A DNA stretch of 5,918 nucleotides. Origin: Spirochaetota bacterium (GTDB taxonomy: Bacteria > Spirochaetota > Spirochaetia > Treponematales > Breznakiellaceae). Both the position numbers and the translations under genes were made by a program. Where the stretch lies: contig JAEWSV010000440.1 of assembly GCA_023398155.1 (NCBI GenBank), positions 1-5,918 of the forward strand, read 5' to 3'. This document shows, piece by piece, positions 1 to 5,195 of this stretch (position 1 is its first letter; every line of letters begins with the position of its first letter). Below the pieces are notes generated by a model. The model was not told the DNA's origin. It saw only the letters and a program-made list of their open reading frames with translations, and made no database searches.

Positions 1-125
1 GCCGTGGAGAGGAGCATGGCTGCCACGGTCAGAGGGGCGTAGCCGAAGACGCGCATCAAGGTCCAAGAGACCGCGACCAGGACAGTTTCCGTAATGATGA
101 GACGCCGCTTCGCCGTGCCGTTCAT
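1..125 (-). CDS. N-terminal fragment of a membrane protein, probable heavy-metal P-type ATPase (cut by window edge)
   Basis: The minus strand reads 41 codons from an ATG at 125 to the window edge, beginning MNGTAKRRLIITET. A short basic N-terminus (KRR at 6-8) is followed by two hydrophobic stretches, about residues 9-25 and 28-41, typical of a polytopic membrane protein that starts directly with its first helices. A strong Shine-Dalgarno AGGAGG sits 5 bases upstream. The gene begins 16 bases after the stop of a stand-alone HMA metal-binding protein, so the two are almost certainly co-transcribed. In many anaerobes an HMA protein is followed by a heavy-metal-translocating P-type ATPase that lacks its own N-terminal HMA domain, which is why I favour that identity. 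None of the diagnostic ATPase motifs (CPx, DKTGT, HP) is inside the window, so the call is inferred from context. Another membrane protein is possible. Confidence 0.6.
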   Translation of the reverse strand, partial: MNGTAKRRLIITETVLVAVSWTLMRVFGYAPLTVAAMLLST

Positions 126-141
126 GCTAACCTCCTACTCT

Positions 142-357
142 TCACCGGGCGCCGAGGACGGCGTATCCGAGGCCTTCGATCTTGGCCTTGATCGTCTCAG
201 CATCGATGACCGACTCATCGTAGGCGACCTTGACGCGGGAGGTGTTGAACAGCACCTCCGATTCGGTCACGCCGCTCGTCTTCTTGAGCATGGTCCCGAT
301 CTTGGCGACGCAGCTCGGGCAGGTCAGGGTCTCCAGCGCGTAAGTCTTCTCTTTCAT
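142..357 (-). CDS. Stand-alone heavy-metal-associated (HMA) domain protein, CopZ-like metallochaperone
   Basis: This 71-residue protein is a single HMA domain of the usual length. The metal-binding loop is TCPSC (Cys13 and Cys16), followed by VAKIGTMLKK. The later segments VLFNTSRVKVAYDES and the closing EGLGYAVL match the beta-alpha-beta-beta-alpha-beta fold of HMA/CopZ proteins. Such proteins bind soft or transition metal ions (Cu, Zn, Cd and others) in the cytoplasm through the two cysteines and hand them to a membrane ATPase; the metal cannot be told from sequence. The start has GGAGG 8 bases upstream. The next gene begins 16 bases downstream with its own ribosome binding site and is probably the partner transporter. 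An FNR-like palindrome lies 54 bases upstream of the start, suggesting control by oxygen, redox or nitric oxide. Confidence 0.9.
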   Translation of the reverse strand: MKEKTYALETLTCPSCVAKIGTMLKKTSGVTESEVLFNTSRVKVAYDESVIDAETIKAKIEGLGYAVLGAR

Positions 358-382
358 GTCTCATACCTCCGTGATGGTTCCC

Positions 383-388
383 AAGGTA
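383..388 (-). promoter_or_regulatory. Possible weak -10 element for the HMA/transporter unit
   Basis: On the minus strand TACCTT sits about 25 bases downstream of the FNR-like palindrome and would start transcription near 376. That places the centre of the palindrome near -41.5, the position used by class II FNR/CRP activators, which replace the -35 element. Only 3 of 6 bases match TATAAT, so the case rests mainly on spacing. Confidence 0.35.
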
Positions 389-410
389 GCGGAAGAAACG
401 GGATCGAACC

Positions 411-424
411 TTGACCTGCGTCAA
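411..424. promoter_or_regulatory. FNR/CRP-family operator-like palindrome TTGAC-N4-GTCAA
   Basis: The 14 bases TTGACCTGCGTCAA form a perfect 5-bp inverted repeat around a 4-base centre. This closely follows the FNR/DNR-type consensus TTGAT-N4-ATCAA, with GC in place of AT at the inner pair. It lies between the divergent HMA unit and the Nif11-leader peptide gene. Its centre (417.5) is about -41.5 from a predicted minus-strand start and about -61.5 from a predicted plus-strand start, both classic activator positions for this family. The regulator gene is not in the window. Binding is inferred from sequence only. Confidence 0.6.
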
Positions 425-441
425 ATACCGGGAAATCTCGG

Positions 442-471
442 ATGACGGGAGGCGGAAACTGCGTATATACT
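442..471 (+). promoter_or_regulatory. Predicted sigma70-type promoter of the Nif11-leader peptide gene
   Basis: ATGACG at 442-447 (4 of 6 to TTGACA) and TATACT at 466-471 (5 of 6 to TATAAT) are separated by 18 bases. The predicted start near 478 leaves a leader of about 30 bases before the ATG at 509, containing GAGAGG at 493-498. The moderate -35 element and the upstream FNR-like box would suit an activated promoter. Confidence 0.5.
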
Positions 472-508
472 GTCGCTAAACTATCCAGGAACGAGAGGCA
501 GACGTCGA

Positions 509-814
509 ATGAGCATGGATCAATTGGCGGCCTTCGGAAAACACTGCACGGTCGACCCGATCGCGCGGTCGCGGCTCTCGCTCATCCATTTGGAGAATAT
601 CGATAGCTTGATCGCCTTCGCCAACGAACTCGGCTTCGCCGTGAGCATGGCCGATTTCCAAGACCTGCGGAGTCCGCCCTCGAAAGCGGACGAGCTGAGC
701 GACAAGCAACTCGCCGGGGTTTCCGGCGGCCTGGGGACTGCCTTCCGGCCGTATGCGACGGCGGGAGACGCGATGGCCGACCTGCTCCGGAGCCTCGGAG
801 TCTCGCTGCCGTAG
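509..814 (+). CDS. Nif11-type leader peptide precursor (putative RiPP or bacteriocin-like peptide)
   Basis: This 101-residue protein has the layout of Nif11-related natural-product precursors. An N-terminal helical Nif11-like region (MSMDQLAAF at 1-9, the DPIARSRL turn at 16-23, then SLIAFANELGFAVSMADFQD at 33-52) is followed by ELSDKQLAGVSGG ending at Gly74. The ELSD..L..VSGG block is the hallmark double-glycine cleavage site, normally cut by a C39-type peptidase-containing ABC exporter. The predicted core is residues 75-101 (27 residues, beginning LGTAFRPY). It contains no cysteine, two Ser and two Thr, and could form an amphipathic helix towards its end (DAMADLLRSLG). The only cysteine is Cys13 in the leader. 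The ATG at 509 has GAGAGG 10 bases upstream; a second ATG at 515 is less well placed. No modifying enzyme or exporter is in the window, so the class of the mature product cannot be stated. Confidence 0.82.
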   Translation: MSMDQLAAFGKHCTVDPIARSRLSLIHLENIDSLIAFANELGFAVSMADFQDLRSPPSKADELSDKQLAGVSGGLGTAFRPYATAGDAMADLLRSLGVSLP

Positions 815-863
815 GGTTCGGGCTGCCGTAGAGTCCGGGCTGCCGTAGAGTCCGGGCTGCCGT
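805..863. repeat. 17-bp tandem repeat (three full copies plus a partial) spanning the stop codon of the Nif11 gene
   Basis: The unit is GCTGCCGTAGAGTCCGG. Copies lie at 805-821 (two mismatches), 822-838 and 839-855 (identical), with a partial copy at 856-863 (GCTGCCGT). The first copy supplies the last two codons (Leu, Pro) and the TAG stop of the peptide gene. The rest fills most of the 66-base gap to the convergent ydeI-like gene. Since 17 is not a multiple of 3, copy-number change would not alter the protein as long as the first copy is intact. Replication slippage is the simplest origin. Confidence 0.9.
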
Positions 864-880
864 GGCGCGGCGCCTCGCGG

Positions 881-1492
881 TCAATGGAAGGTTTTACGCT
901 CCCTCAGCATCGACAAGATCTTTTCCAAACGCGCCGATCGCGTCGCGCTCGTCCGCGCGGTCATGAGCCGCCAGAGGACCGCATAGCGGTTCGCGCTGGT
1001 TAGGGATTCGAAGAAGGACTTCATCGCCGGATCGGTCTCCAGCGCCGCGGTCAGGTCCGCCGGCACGACGGCCTCCTTCGCCGAAGCGTAGGCCGCCTCC
1101 CACCGCCCGTCGGCCTTGGCCGCTTCTATAGCCGCGAGGCCCGGAGGACGCATGCGGCCCGCGGCGATCAGGACCTCCGTCTTGCCGATGTTCACCTTGG
1201 ACCAAAGGCTCCGCTTCCTGCGAGGCGTGAACTTTTGCACGTAGGAAGCCGCGTCCCATGACTTCGCCATGCCGTCTATCCAGCCCCAACAGAGGGCTAC
1301 CTCCACGGCGTCGGCGTAGGAGACCGTCATGACTCCCGAATCCTTCTTGGCCAATTTAAGCCAGATTCCGGACTCGAACCCGTAATTGGCGGCCAGCCAA
1401 GCCTCCCACGCGGCCGCGTCCGGGAACCCGAGGATGGGGATATCCTGTAAGGTTTCCGCGCTCTGCCCCCCGGAGTCGGTCGGAGACCCCAT
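881..1492 (-). CDS. YdeI/OmpD-associated (OmdA) family protein
   Basis: From the ATG at 1492 the protein has 203 residues, the usual length for this family. Conserved blocks occur in order: GIWLKLAKKDSG (42-53), SYADAVEVALCWGWIDG (58-74), YVQKFTPRRKRSLWSKVN (84-101), GRMRPPGLAAIEAAKADGRW (112-131), VPADL (143-147), and the typical RERKTFH end. Upstream ATGs at 1525 and 1516 are in frame, but the 1492 start is preferred. It has GGGAGG 10 bases upstream, fits the family N-terminus, and lies two bases after the stop of the reading frame of a small membrane protein, suggesting coupling. The family is predicted to be cytoplasmic; databases call it a bacteriocin-protection protein because of work linking YdeI and OmpD to antimicrobial-peptide resistance in Salmonella. 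The biochemical activity is unknown. It is convergent with the Nif11 peptide gene, separated only by the tandem repeat. Confidence 0.85.
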   Translation of the reverse strand: MGSPTDSGGQSAETLQDIPILGFPDAAAWEAWLAANYGFESGIWLKLAKKDSGVMTVSYADAVEVALCWGWIDGMAKSWDAASYVQKFTPRRKRSLWSKVNIGKTEVLIAAGRMRPPGLAAIEAAKADGRWEAAYASAKEAVVPADLTAALETDPAMKSFFESLTSANRYAVLWRLMTARTSATRSARLEKILSMLRERKTFH

Positions 1493-1494
1493 GG

Positions 1495-1712
1495 TTACGC
1501 GGCCTCCCGCCGCCATGAACGCCAATCGCGGGTACAGAGGTAGGCGGTCACGAGCAGGACGGCGAGCGCCACGTCTCGAGCCAGACGAGCTGCGGAAGCG
1601 CGCCCCGGACCGCCGCGAGGCCGCCCGCGAAGGCCCCGATCGCCGAGACCGAGCTCAACGCCAGTAAAATCCTGCCGATCCTATCCTGCGATGCCGGAAT
1701 AGCGTCCGTCAT
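1495..1712 (-). pseudogene. Small two-helix membrane protein interrupted by an apparent 1-base deletion
   Basis: From an ATG at 1712 the minus strand reads MTDAIPASQDRIGRILLALS and on through a glycine/alanine-rich hydrophobic stretch to LPQLVWLE, then runs into TGA at 1548-1550 after 54 codons. In another frame the same strand continues as DVALAVLLVTAYLCTRDW and ends REAA with TAA at 1495-1497. Restoring one base around 1570-1578 joins the two into a protein of about 72 residues. It would have two membrane segments (about 13-35 and 47-61) and a basic, tryptophan-rich tail, a coherent small membrane protein. A ribosome binding site AAGGTGG lies 5 bases before the ATG, and the restored stop sits directly before the ydeI-like start. 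I do not recognise the family. The break may be a real mutation or a sequence error. Confidence 0.6.
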
Positions 1713-1763
1713 AACATCCACCTTAAAAAAGTCTACATGTCTTCACTGGGGAAATCGTACGGA

Positions 1764-1783
1764 GAGGCCCAGGGACGGGCCTC
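1764..1783. other. Perfect 7-bp hairpin between the MBL-fold gene and the small membrane gene
   Basis: GAGGCCC at 1764-1770 and GGGCCTC at 1777-1783 form a perfect stem with a 6-base loop, beginning 7 bases after the stop of the MBL-fold gene on the minus strand. The position suits a transcription terminator or an mRNA-end stabiliser. There is no adjacent U tract (the nearest T run on that strand is more than 30 bases further on), so an intrinsic terminator is not established. Confidence 0.45.
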
Positions 1784-1790
1784 CGCCTTC

Positions 1791-2555
1791 CTACGCGTAG
1801 GCGGCGGTCCGGCCTCCGCCCTGCTGGGCGTAGGCGGCGAGCAGCTCATCCAGGTTCGCGACGACGTTGCCCTCCAGGCTCCCCCCGTGGTAGCACACAA
1901 CCTGTTCCGGCCCGAGCAGCTTGAGCCTGCCGACCGACGCGACGCTCGCCGCCAGGTCCAGGGTGAACTGGGGATTGGGTATCGTGAGCCTGCCGTCCTC
2001 AAGGGCCAGGGCATCGCCCGAGATCAGGACCCTAGAGGACTCGATGAAGAGGGAGATATGGCCCGGCGTGTGGCCGGGGGTGGGGACGACGCGGAGGTCC
2101 TCCATGAGGAGGTGGTCGATATCCGGAATACGCCGATCCACCGCGCAGGGGACGATCGTTTTCAGGTACTCGGCGAACGCTTCGCCCTGTCGCCGGTCCT
2201 CGCCGGAAAGCCGCGCGTTAAAATCCTCGGCCTGCGCCAGACGGAGGGACTTCTTGTCCCCTCCGACGTAGTCCGCCTCAATCGCGCCGGCTATCACCTC
2301 CGCCCGCGGGTTCAGGGCCTTGAGCGCGGCCAACGAACCGATATGGTCGTGGTCGTGGTGCGTGACGATGATCCGCGTCAAGTCGCCTATCGAAAAGCCG
2401 TGGAGGCGGAGCGCCGCCTCCAGGTCGTTCGTTTGCCGAGGATAGCCGGCATCGCAGAGTATCAGTTCATTCCCGCCGTGGATCACGACGGGATGGATCA
2501 CCGTCTTGAAGGTAGGCATGTCCACTTTCAGACTCAGCGTTTCATATCGTAACAT
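1791..2555 (-). CDS. MBL-fold metallohydrolase with a THHDHDH metal motif
   Basis: This metallo-beta-lactamase-fold hydrolase has 254 residues from the ATG at 2555 (255 from an in-frame TTG one codon upstream). AGGAG lies 9 bases before the ATG and 6 before the TTG, so either could be used. Numbered from the TTG, the family landmarks are an early Asp (CDAGYP, Asp36), THHDHDHIG at 66-74, PTPGHTPGHIS at 159-169, SGDA with Asp182, and YHGG with His224. These ligands bind one or two metal ions for hydrolysis. The usual HxHxDH motif reads HHDHDH (67-72), with Asp where the second His is expected, a variant also known in the YflN-like branch (THQDIDH). The substrate is unknown; thioesters, lactones and phosphoesters are all used in this superfamily. 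There is no signal peptide, so it is predicted to be cytoplasmic. The C-terminus carries an in-frame sequence duplication. Confidence 0.88.
   Translation of the reverse strand: MLRYETLSLKVDMPTFKTVIHPVVIHGGNELILCDAGYPRQTNDLEAALRLHGFSIGDLTRIIVTHHDHDHIGSLAALKALNPRAEVIAGAIEADYVGGDKKSLRLAQAEDFNARLSGEDRRQGEAFAEYLKTIVPCAVDRRIPDIDHLLMEDLRVVPTPGHTPGHISLFIESSRVLISGDALALEDGRLTIPNPQFTLDLAASVASVGRLKLLGPEQVVCYHGGSLEGNVVANLDELLAAYAQQGGGRTAAYA
1795..1839. repeat. 12-bp direct repeat in the 3' end of the MBL-fold gene
   Basis: GCGTAGGCGGCG occurs at 1795-1806 and again at 1828-1839, offset by 33 bases (11 codons). On the coding strand both copies are in frame and encode Ala-Ala-Tyr-Ala, so the protein tail contains AAYA twice around a Gln/Gly-rich linker. 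Slippage or a recent extension of the tail is likely. Confidence 0.75.
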
Positions 2556-2609
2556 CAAGACGATCTCCTCTAACGATCCGCGCTGGGCGGGGGGGCTGCC
2601 GATAGGAGG

Positions 2610-2899
2610 CTACAATACCTTCTTCATGCAGACGCTGTCCTCGTTCCCCCGGTACTTTCCGTAATTCCCGATCCTGCGGAAACCGCTCTCCTCGTACAGC
2701 CCGATTGCGGCTAGCTGTTTACGCCCGTCTCCAGGACCAGCTCCGTCGCCCCCCGCTCGGCGGCCCACGATTCGAGCTCGCCGAGGATCATCCGGGAAAA
2801 CCCCTTCCCCCGATAGTCCTTACGCACGAACATCCGATATACCGAAGCATCGGCGATCCGGATATTGGCCAGGAAATAGCAGCCCATCGCGGCTCTCCG
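2610..2899 (-). pseudogene. GNAT-family N-acetyltransferase remnant, 5'-truncated and frameshifted
   Basis: On the minus strand the reading AMGCYFLANIRIAD..VYRMFVRKDYRGKGFSRMIL..LESWAAERGATELVLETG is a clear GNAT core, including the acetyl-CoA-binding R-x-x-G-x-G/A type loop (RKDYRGKGFS). It hits TAG at 2711-2713. A one-base change of frame near 2718-2722 recovers KQLAAIGLYEESGFRRIGNY and ends SVCMKKVL with TAG at 2610-2612, the normal GNAT C-terminus (ETGxxQ..AI.LYE..GF). The likely lesion is loss of one base in GTAAACAG. Upstream, an in-frame TGA near 2900 and then the end of the VOC gene leave no room for the usual first 60 or so residues. An ATG at 2887 with a GGAG could start only a fragment. 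I read it as a decayed gene; a base error plus a deletion is the alternative. Confidence 0.75.
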
Positions 2900-2909
2900 T
2901 CAAATCAGC

Positions 2910-3788
2910 TCACCTGACCGCCGCTTCCAGGACAGCCAGATCCAGCTTCTTCATCTTGAGCATGGCATCGGTGAAGCGTTGCGCCTTCGCGCCGTCCTTT
3001 CCCCGCATCATCTCGTCCATGGCTCTCGGGACGATCTGCCAGGACACGCCGAATTTATCCTTGAGCCAGCCGCACCGCTCGTGCTCGGGGAAGGCGGACA
3101 AACGCCCCCAATAATAATCGATCTCGGCTTGGGTACCGCACTTCACGAGGAGGGAAACCGCTTCGTTGAAAGAGAAATCGTGGGGATAGGCGCTGTCCAT
3201 CGCCGAAAAGGGTCGCCCTTCCAGGGTGAACGTCGCCTGCTTTATCGTTCCCTCGCTGTCAGGCGCCTCTCCGGGGCCGTAGCGGAGAATCTCGTCGATC
3301 CGCCCATCGCGGAACACGTCGGTATAGAATCGAAGCGCTTCGCCCGCTTTCCCGCACTGCGGTCCTACGAAGAGGAGGGCCGTCCGGATTTCCCGGCCCG
3401 CCCTCTCCGCGCCGACGTACGATAGTTGCCATGAAACGCCGAACCTATCCTGGACCCAGCCGAACCGCTCGCTGAAGGGATACTCGCCCAGGGGCATGAG
3501 AGCCATGCCGCCCTCCAGGAGAGCGGCGTAGACGCGGTCGGTCTCCTCCAACGAAGCGCAGGCCACGCCGAAGGAGATCGCAGGCGTGAACTTGAAGTAC
3601 GGTCCCGCGGACAACAGCATGAATTCGTTTCCGGATAGGTTGATCGTCAGGACATCGACCGATCCGGACGGCGTACCGTGGAGGGTCGACTCGCTCTTGA
3701 CGGCGGAATCCGGAAAGACGGAAACGTAGAACCGGGCGGCCTCCTTGGCCTCCGTATCGAACCATAAATGGGGGACGATCTTCTGCAT
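2910..3788 (-). CDS. Two-domain VOC / PhnB-like protein
   Basis: This 292-residue protein is a tandem duplication of the PhnB-like vicinal-oxygen-chelate domain (the 3-demethylubiquinone-9 3-methyltransferase Pfam family). Domain 1 spans about residues 1-126 (KIVPHLWFDTEAKEAARFYV at 3-22, closing GWVQDRFGVSWQL at 110-122). Domain 2 spans about 134-254 (EALRFYTDVF at 150-159, closing GWLKDKFGVSWQI at 240-252). The repeated GW..D.FGVSWQ signature makes the duplication plain. The C-terminal RFTDAMLKMKKLDLAVLEAA helix is common in this family. Function is mostly unknown, and the ubiquinone methyltransferase label is not supported for such proteins. The ATG at 3788 has GGGAGG 5 bases upstream, and an AT-rich promoter candidate lies in the 65-base gap after dinB. 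It is predicted to be soluble and cytoplasmic. Confidence 0.9.
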   Translation of the reverse strand: MQKIVPHLWFDTEAKEAARFYVSVFPDSAVKSESTLHGTPSGSVDVLTINLSGNEFMLLSAGPYFKFTPAISFGVACASLEETDRVYAALLEGGMALMPLGEYPFSERFGWVQDRFGVSWQLSYVGAERAGREIRTALLFVGPQCGKAGEALRFYTDVFRDGRIDEILRYGPGEAPDSEGTIKQATFTLEGRPFSAMDSAYPHDFSFNEAVSLLVKCGTQAEIDYYWGRLSAFPEHERCGWLKDKFGVSWQIVPRAMDEMMRGKDGAKAQRFTDAMLKMKKLDLAVLEAAVR

Positions 3789-3817
3789 GGCACCCTCCCA
3801 TCGGTATAGGTGACACT

Positions 3818-3845
3818 ATTTTATTACTAATTCGATAAAGATCAA
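3818..3845 (-). promoter_or_regulatory. Predicted promoter of the VOC gene
   Basis: On the minus strand TTGATC (3845-3840, 4 of 6) and TAAAAT (3823-3818, 5 of 6) are separated by 16 bases within an AT-rich patch that contrasts with the GC-rich surroundings. Transcription would start near 3811, about 23 bases before the ATG at 3788. The VOC gene can therefore be transcribed independently of the upstream racemase-dinB pair. Confidence 0.5.
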
Positions 3846-3853
3846 TACATCGC

Positions 3854-4375
3854 CTATCCTATCTTGTCCAATACTCCCGAATAGTCGTTGTCGAGGCCTA
3901 GGGCGTCCAGCTGCACGGAGACCTGGCCCCGATGGTGCGTTTGGTGGTTGAACCACTGCATGAGGAGTTGCCAAAGCGGCCGCTCGATCGTCTTGGGGCC
4001 GAATTCGATCTCCAAGTTCTTGAGGAAGGCGTCCTCCGGAATAGCGGCGATCACGGCGATCACGGCCTCGTCCACCCGCTTCCGTAGCTCGACGAAGTCC
4101 CGCAGCCCGGCCGCCACGAGGCCGTGGTCCACCGCCCCCTCCTTCATGTACCGGTCCAATACGTCTTTCGGTACGCCGCTCGGCAAGAACGAGGAGAGCC
4201 GGTACAGCCATTTGACGTCCGACTTGAGTACGTGGAAGACGGTGTCGGTGACCGTCGGGTAGAAGGCTTTGATCGGGAAGGCCAGTTGATCGGCGCTGAG
4301 GCCTTCCAGGATAGAAAACGCCGCGGCGTTTGCCTGCCGGTTGTACCGGCTATAGGCGACGAATAGCTCCTTCAT
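3854..4375 (-). CDS. DinB family protein
   Basis: This 173-residue protein is of typical length for the DinB/YfiT-like four-helix metal-binding fold. It begins MKELFVAYSRYNRQANAAAF, has the first metal histidine in the second helix (TVFHVLKSDVKWLYRL, His48), and the C-terminal FNHQTHHRGQ motif with His144 and His148 in the canonical HxxxH arrangement. The closing LDALGLDNDYSGVLDKIG is also characteristic. Members bind a divalent metal and several are thiol-dependent S-transferases, but most, including this one, have no assigned reaction. DinB here is the damage-inducible Bacillus family and not DNA polymerase IV. The start overlaps the end of the racemase region: the racemase stop is one base upstream, and its last codons supply GAGGAGG as the ribosome binding site, so translation is probably coupled. 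Confidence 0.92.
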   Translation of the reverse strand: MKELFVAYSRYNRQANAAAFSILEGLSADQLAFPIKAFYPTVTDTVFHVLKSDVKWLYRLSSFLPSGVPKDVLDRYMKEGAVDHGLVAAGLRDFVELRKRVDEAVIAVIAAIPEDAFLKNLEIEFGPKTIERPLWQLLMQWFNHQTHHRGQVSVQLDALGLDNDYSGVLDKIG

Positions 4376-4376
4376 C

Positions 4377-5069
4377 TTACCTCCTCTCCATAGCGAGACG
4401 TGCCGCCCTCCGCACGTGGAGGACGGTGGAATCGTAGAGCCGGGTCGAGTGGGCCTTCACGAGGAGGCCGATCTCCGTGCATCCCAGGATGATGCCCCTG
4501 CAACCTCGGCGCTCCAGCCCGTCCATGATATGGACGTAGGCCGCACGGGATTCCTCGCTGATGACCCCCCGCACGAGTTCCTCATAAATCACGCGGTTCA
4601 CCTCCGCGCGGTCCGCTGCGTCGGGCACGAGGACCGAGAGCCCGTACTCCCGTTCCAGCTTACCCCGGTAGAAATCCTCTTCCATGGTGAACTTCGTGCC
4701 GAGGAGTCCCACCGTAGTGATGGCGTCGGCGCGGACCGCCTCGCCGATGATGTCCGCGATGTGGAGGAAGGGAATGCCGACCTCCGCTTCGAAGCCGTCC
4801 ATCACCTTGTGCATGGTGTTCGTGCAGAGGACGATGAAGTCGGCTCCCGCGCCCTTGAGTCCCCGGCCTACCTCGAAAAGGCGGCGTCTGAGCTCGTCCC
4901 AGGCCCCGGCGTACTGGAGCTCCTCGATCTCCTGAAAATCGAACGAGTAAATAACGCATCGGGCCGAATGGCTCGCGCCGAGCGAGAAGGCGATCTCCCT
5001 GTTGATGAGTTCGTAGTACTTCGCCGTGGATTCCCAGCTCATGCCGCCAATGAGTCCGATCGTTTTCAT
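4377..5069 (-). CDS. Aspartate/glutamate racemase family protein (YgeA/RacX type)
   Basis: From the ATG at 5069 the protein has 230 residues, the same length as E. coli YgeA, and opens with the family N-terminus MKTIGLIGGMSWESTAKYY. The two catalytic cysteines of this PLP-independent racemase family are visible in CTNTMHK (Cys82) and GCTEIGLL (Cys197). Such enzymes interconvert D- and L-amino acids by a two-base thiol mechanism; YgeA-type enzymes act on several amino acids including homoserine, Asp and Glu, so the substrate is left open. The reading frame extends to an ATG at 5117, but the extra 16 residues do not resemble the family. The chosen start has only a poor ribosome binding site (AGG about 10 bases upstream), which is unusual here. 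A DinB gene follows after one base, so the two form an operon. Confidence 0.92.
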   Translation of the reverse strand: MKTIGLIGGMSWESTAKYYELINREIAFSLGASHSARCVIYSFDFQEIEELQYAGAWDELRRRLFEVGRGLKGAGADFIVLCTNTMHKVMDGFEAEVGIPFLHIADIIGEAVRADAITTVGLLGTKFTMEEDFYRGKLEREYGLSVLVPDAADRAEVNRVIYEELVRGVISEESRAAYVHIMDGLERRGCRGIILGCTEIGLLVKAHSTRLYDSTVLHVRRAARLAMERR

Positions 5070-5195
5070 GTCGCCAAGCCTAGCCGTGATTGGGCCGCGA
5101 TGCAAGGCCCGCGGCATTCGGCCCGGGTATGGCCGACGGCGACGTCATCGAGATTTGGCGAGAACGAATCGGCGGCTTGCGGAGGACATTCCGGA

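Noticed and set aside
94..414. 106-codon plus-strand frame over the HMA gene
   Set aside because: It is antisense to the clear HMA protein, has no family resemblance, and its composition is that of a shadow frame.
864..874. GC palindrome GGCGCGGCGCC as terminator for the convergent genes
   Set aside because: It leaves a one-base loop, so it cannot fold as a normal hairpin, and there is no T tract.
1737..2552. 271-codon plus-strand frame opposite the MBL-fold gene
   Set aside because: Longer than the true gene but meaningless in content; the minus-strand frame has all the MBL metal motifs.
2705..2917. 70-codon plus-strand frame in the VOC-MBL gap
   Set aside because: The minus strand of the same stretch encodes a recognisable GNAT remnant.
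5070..5195. 126-base gap between the XRE gene and the racemase, examined for a terminator
   Set aside because: Several GC-rich short inverted repeats (for example around 5086-5115) can be drawn, but none is followed by a T tract and they are mutually exclusive.
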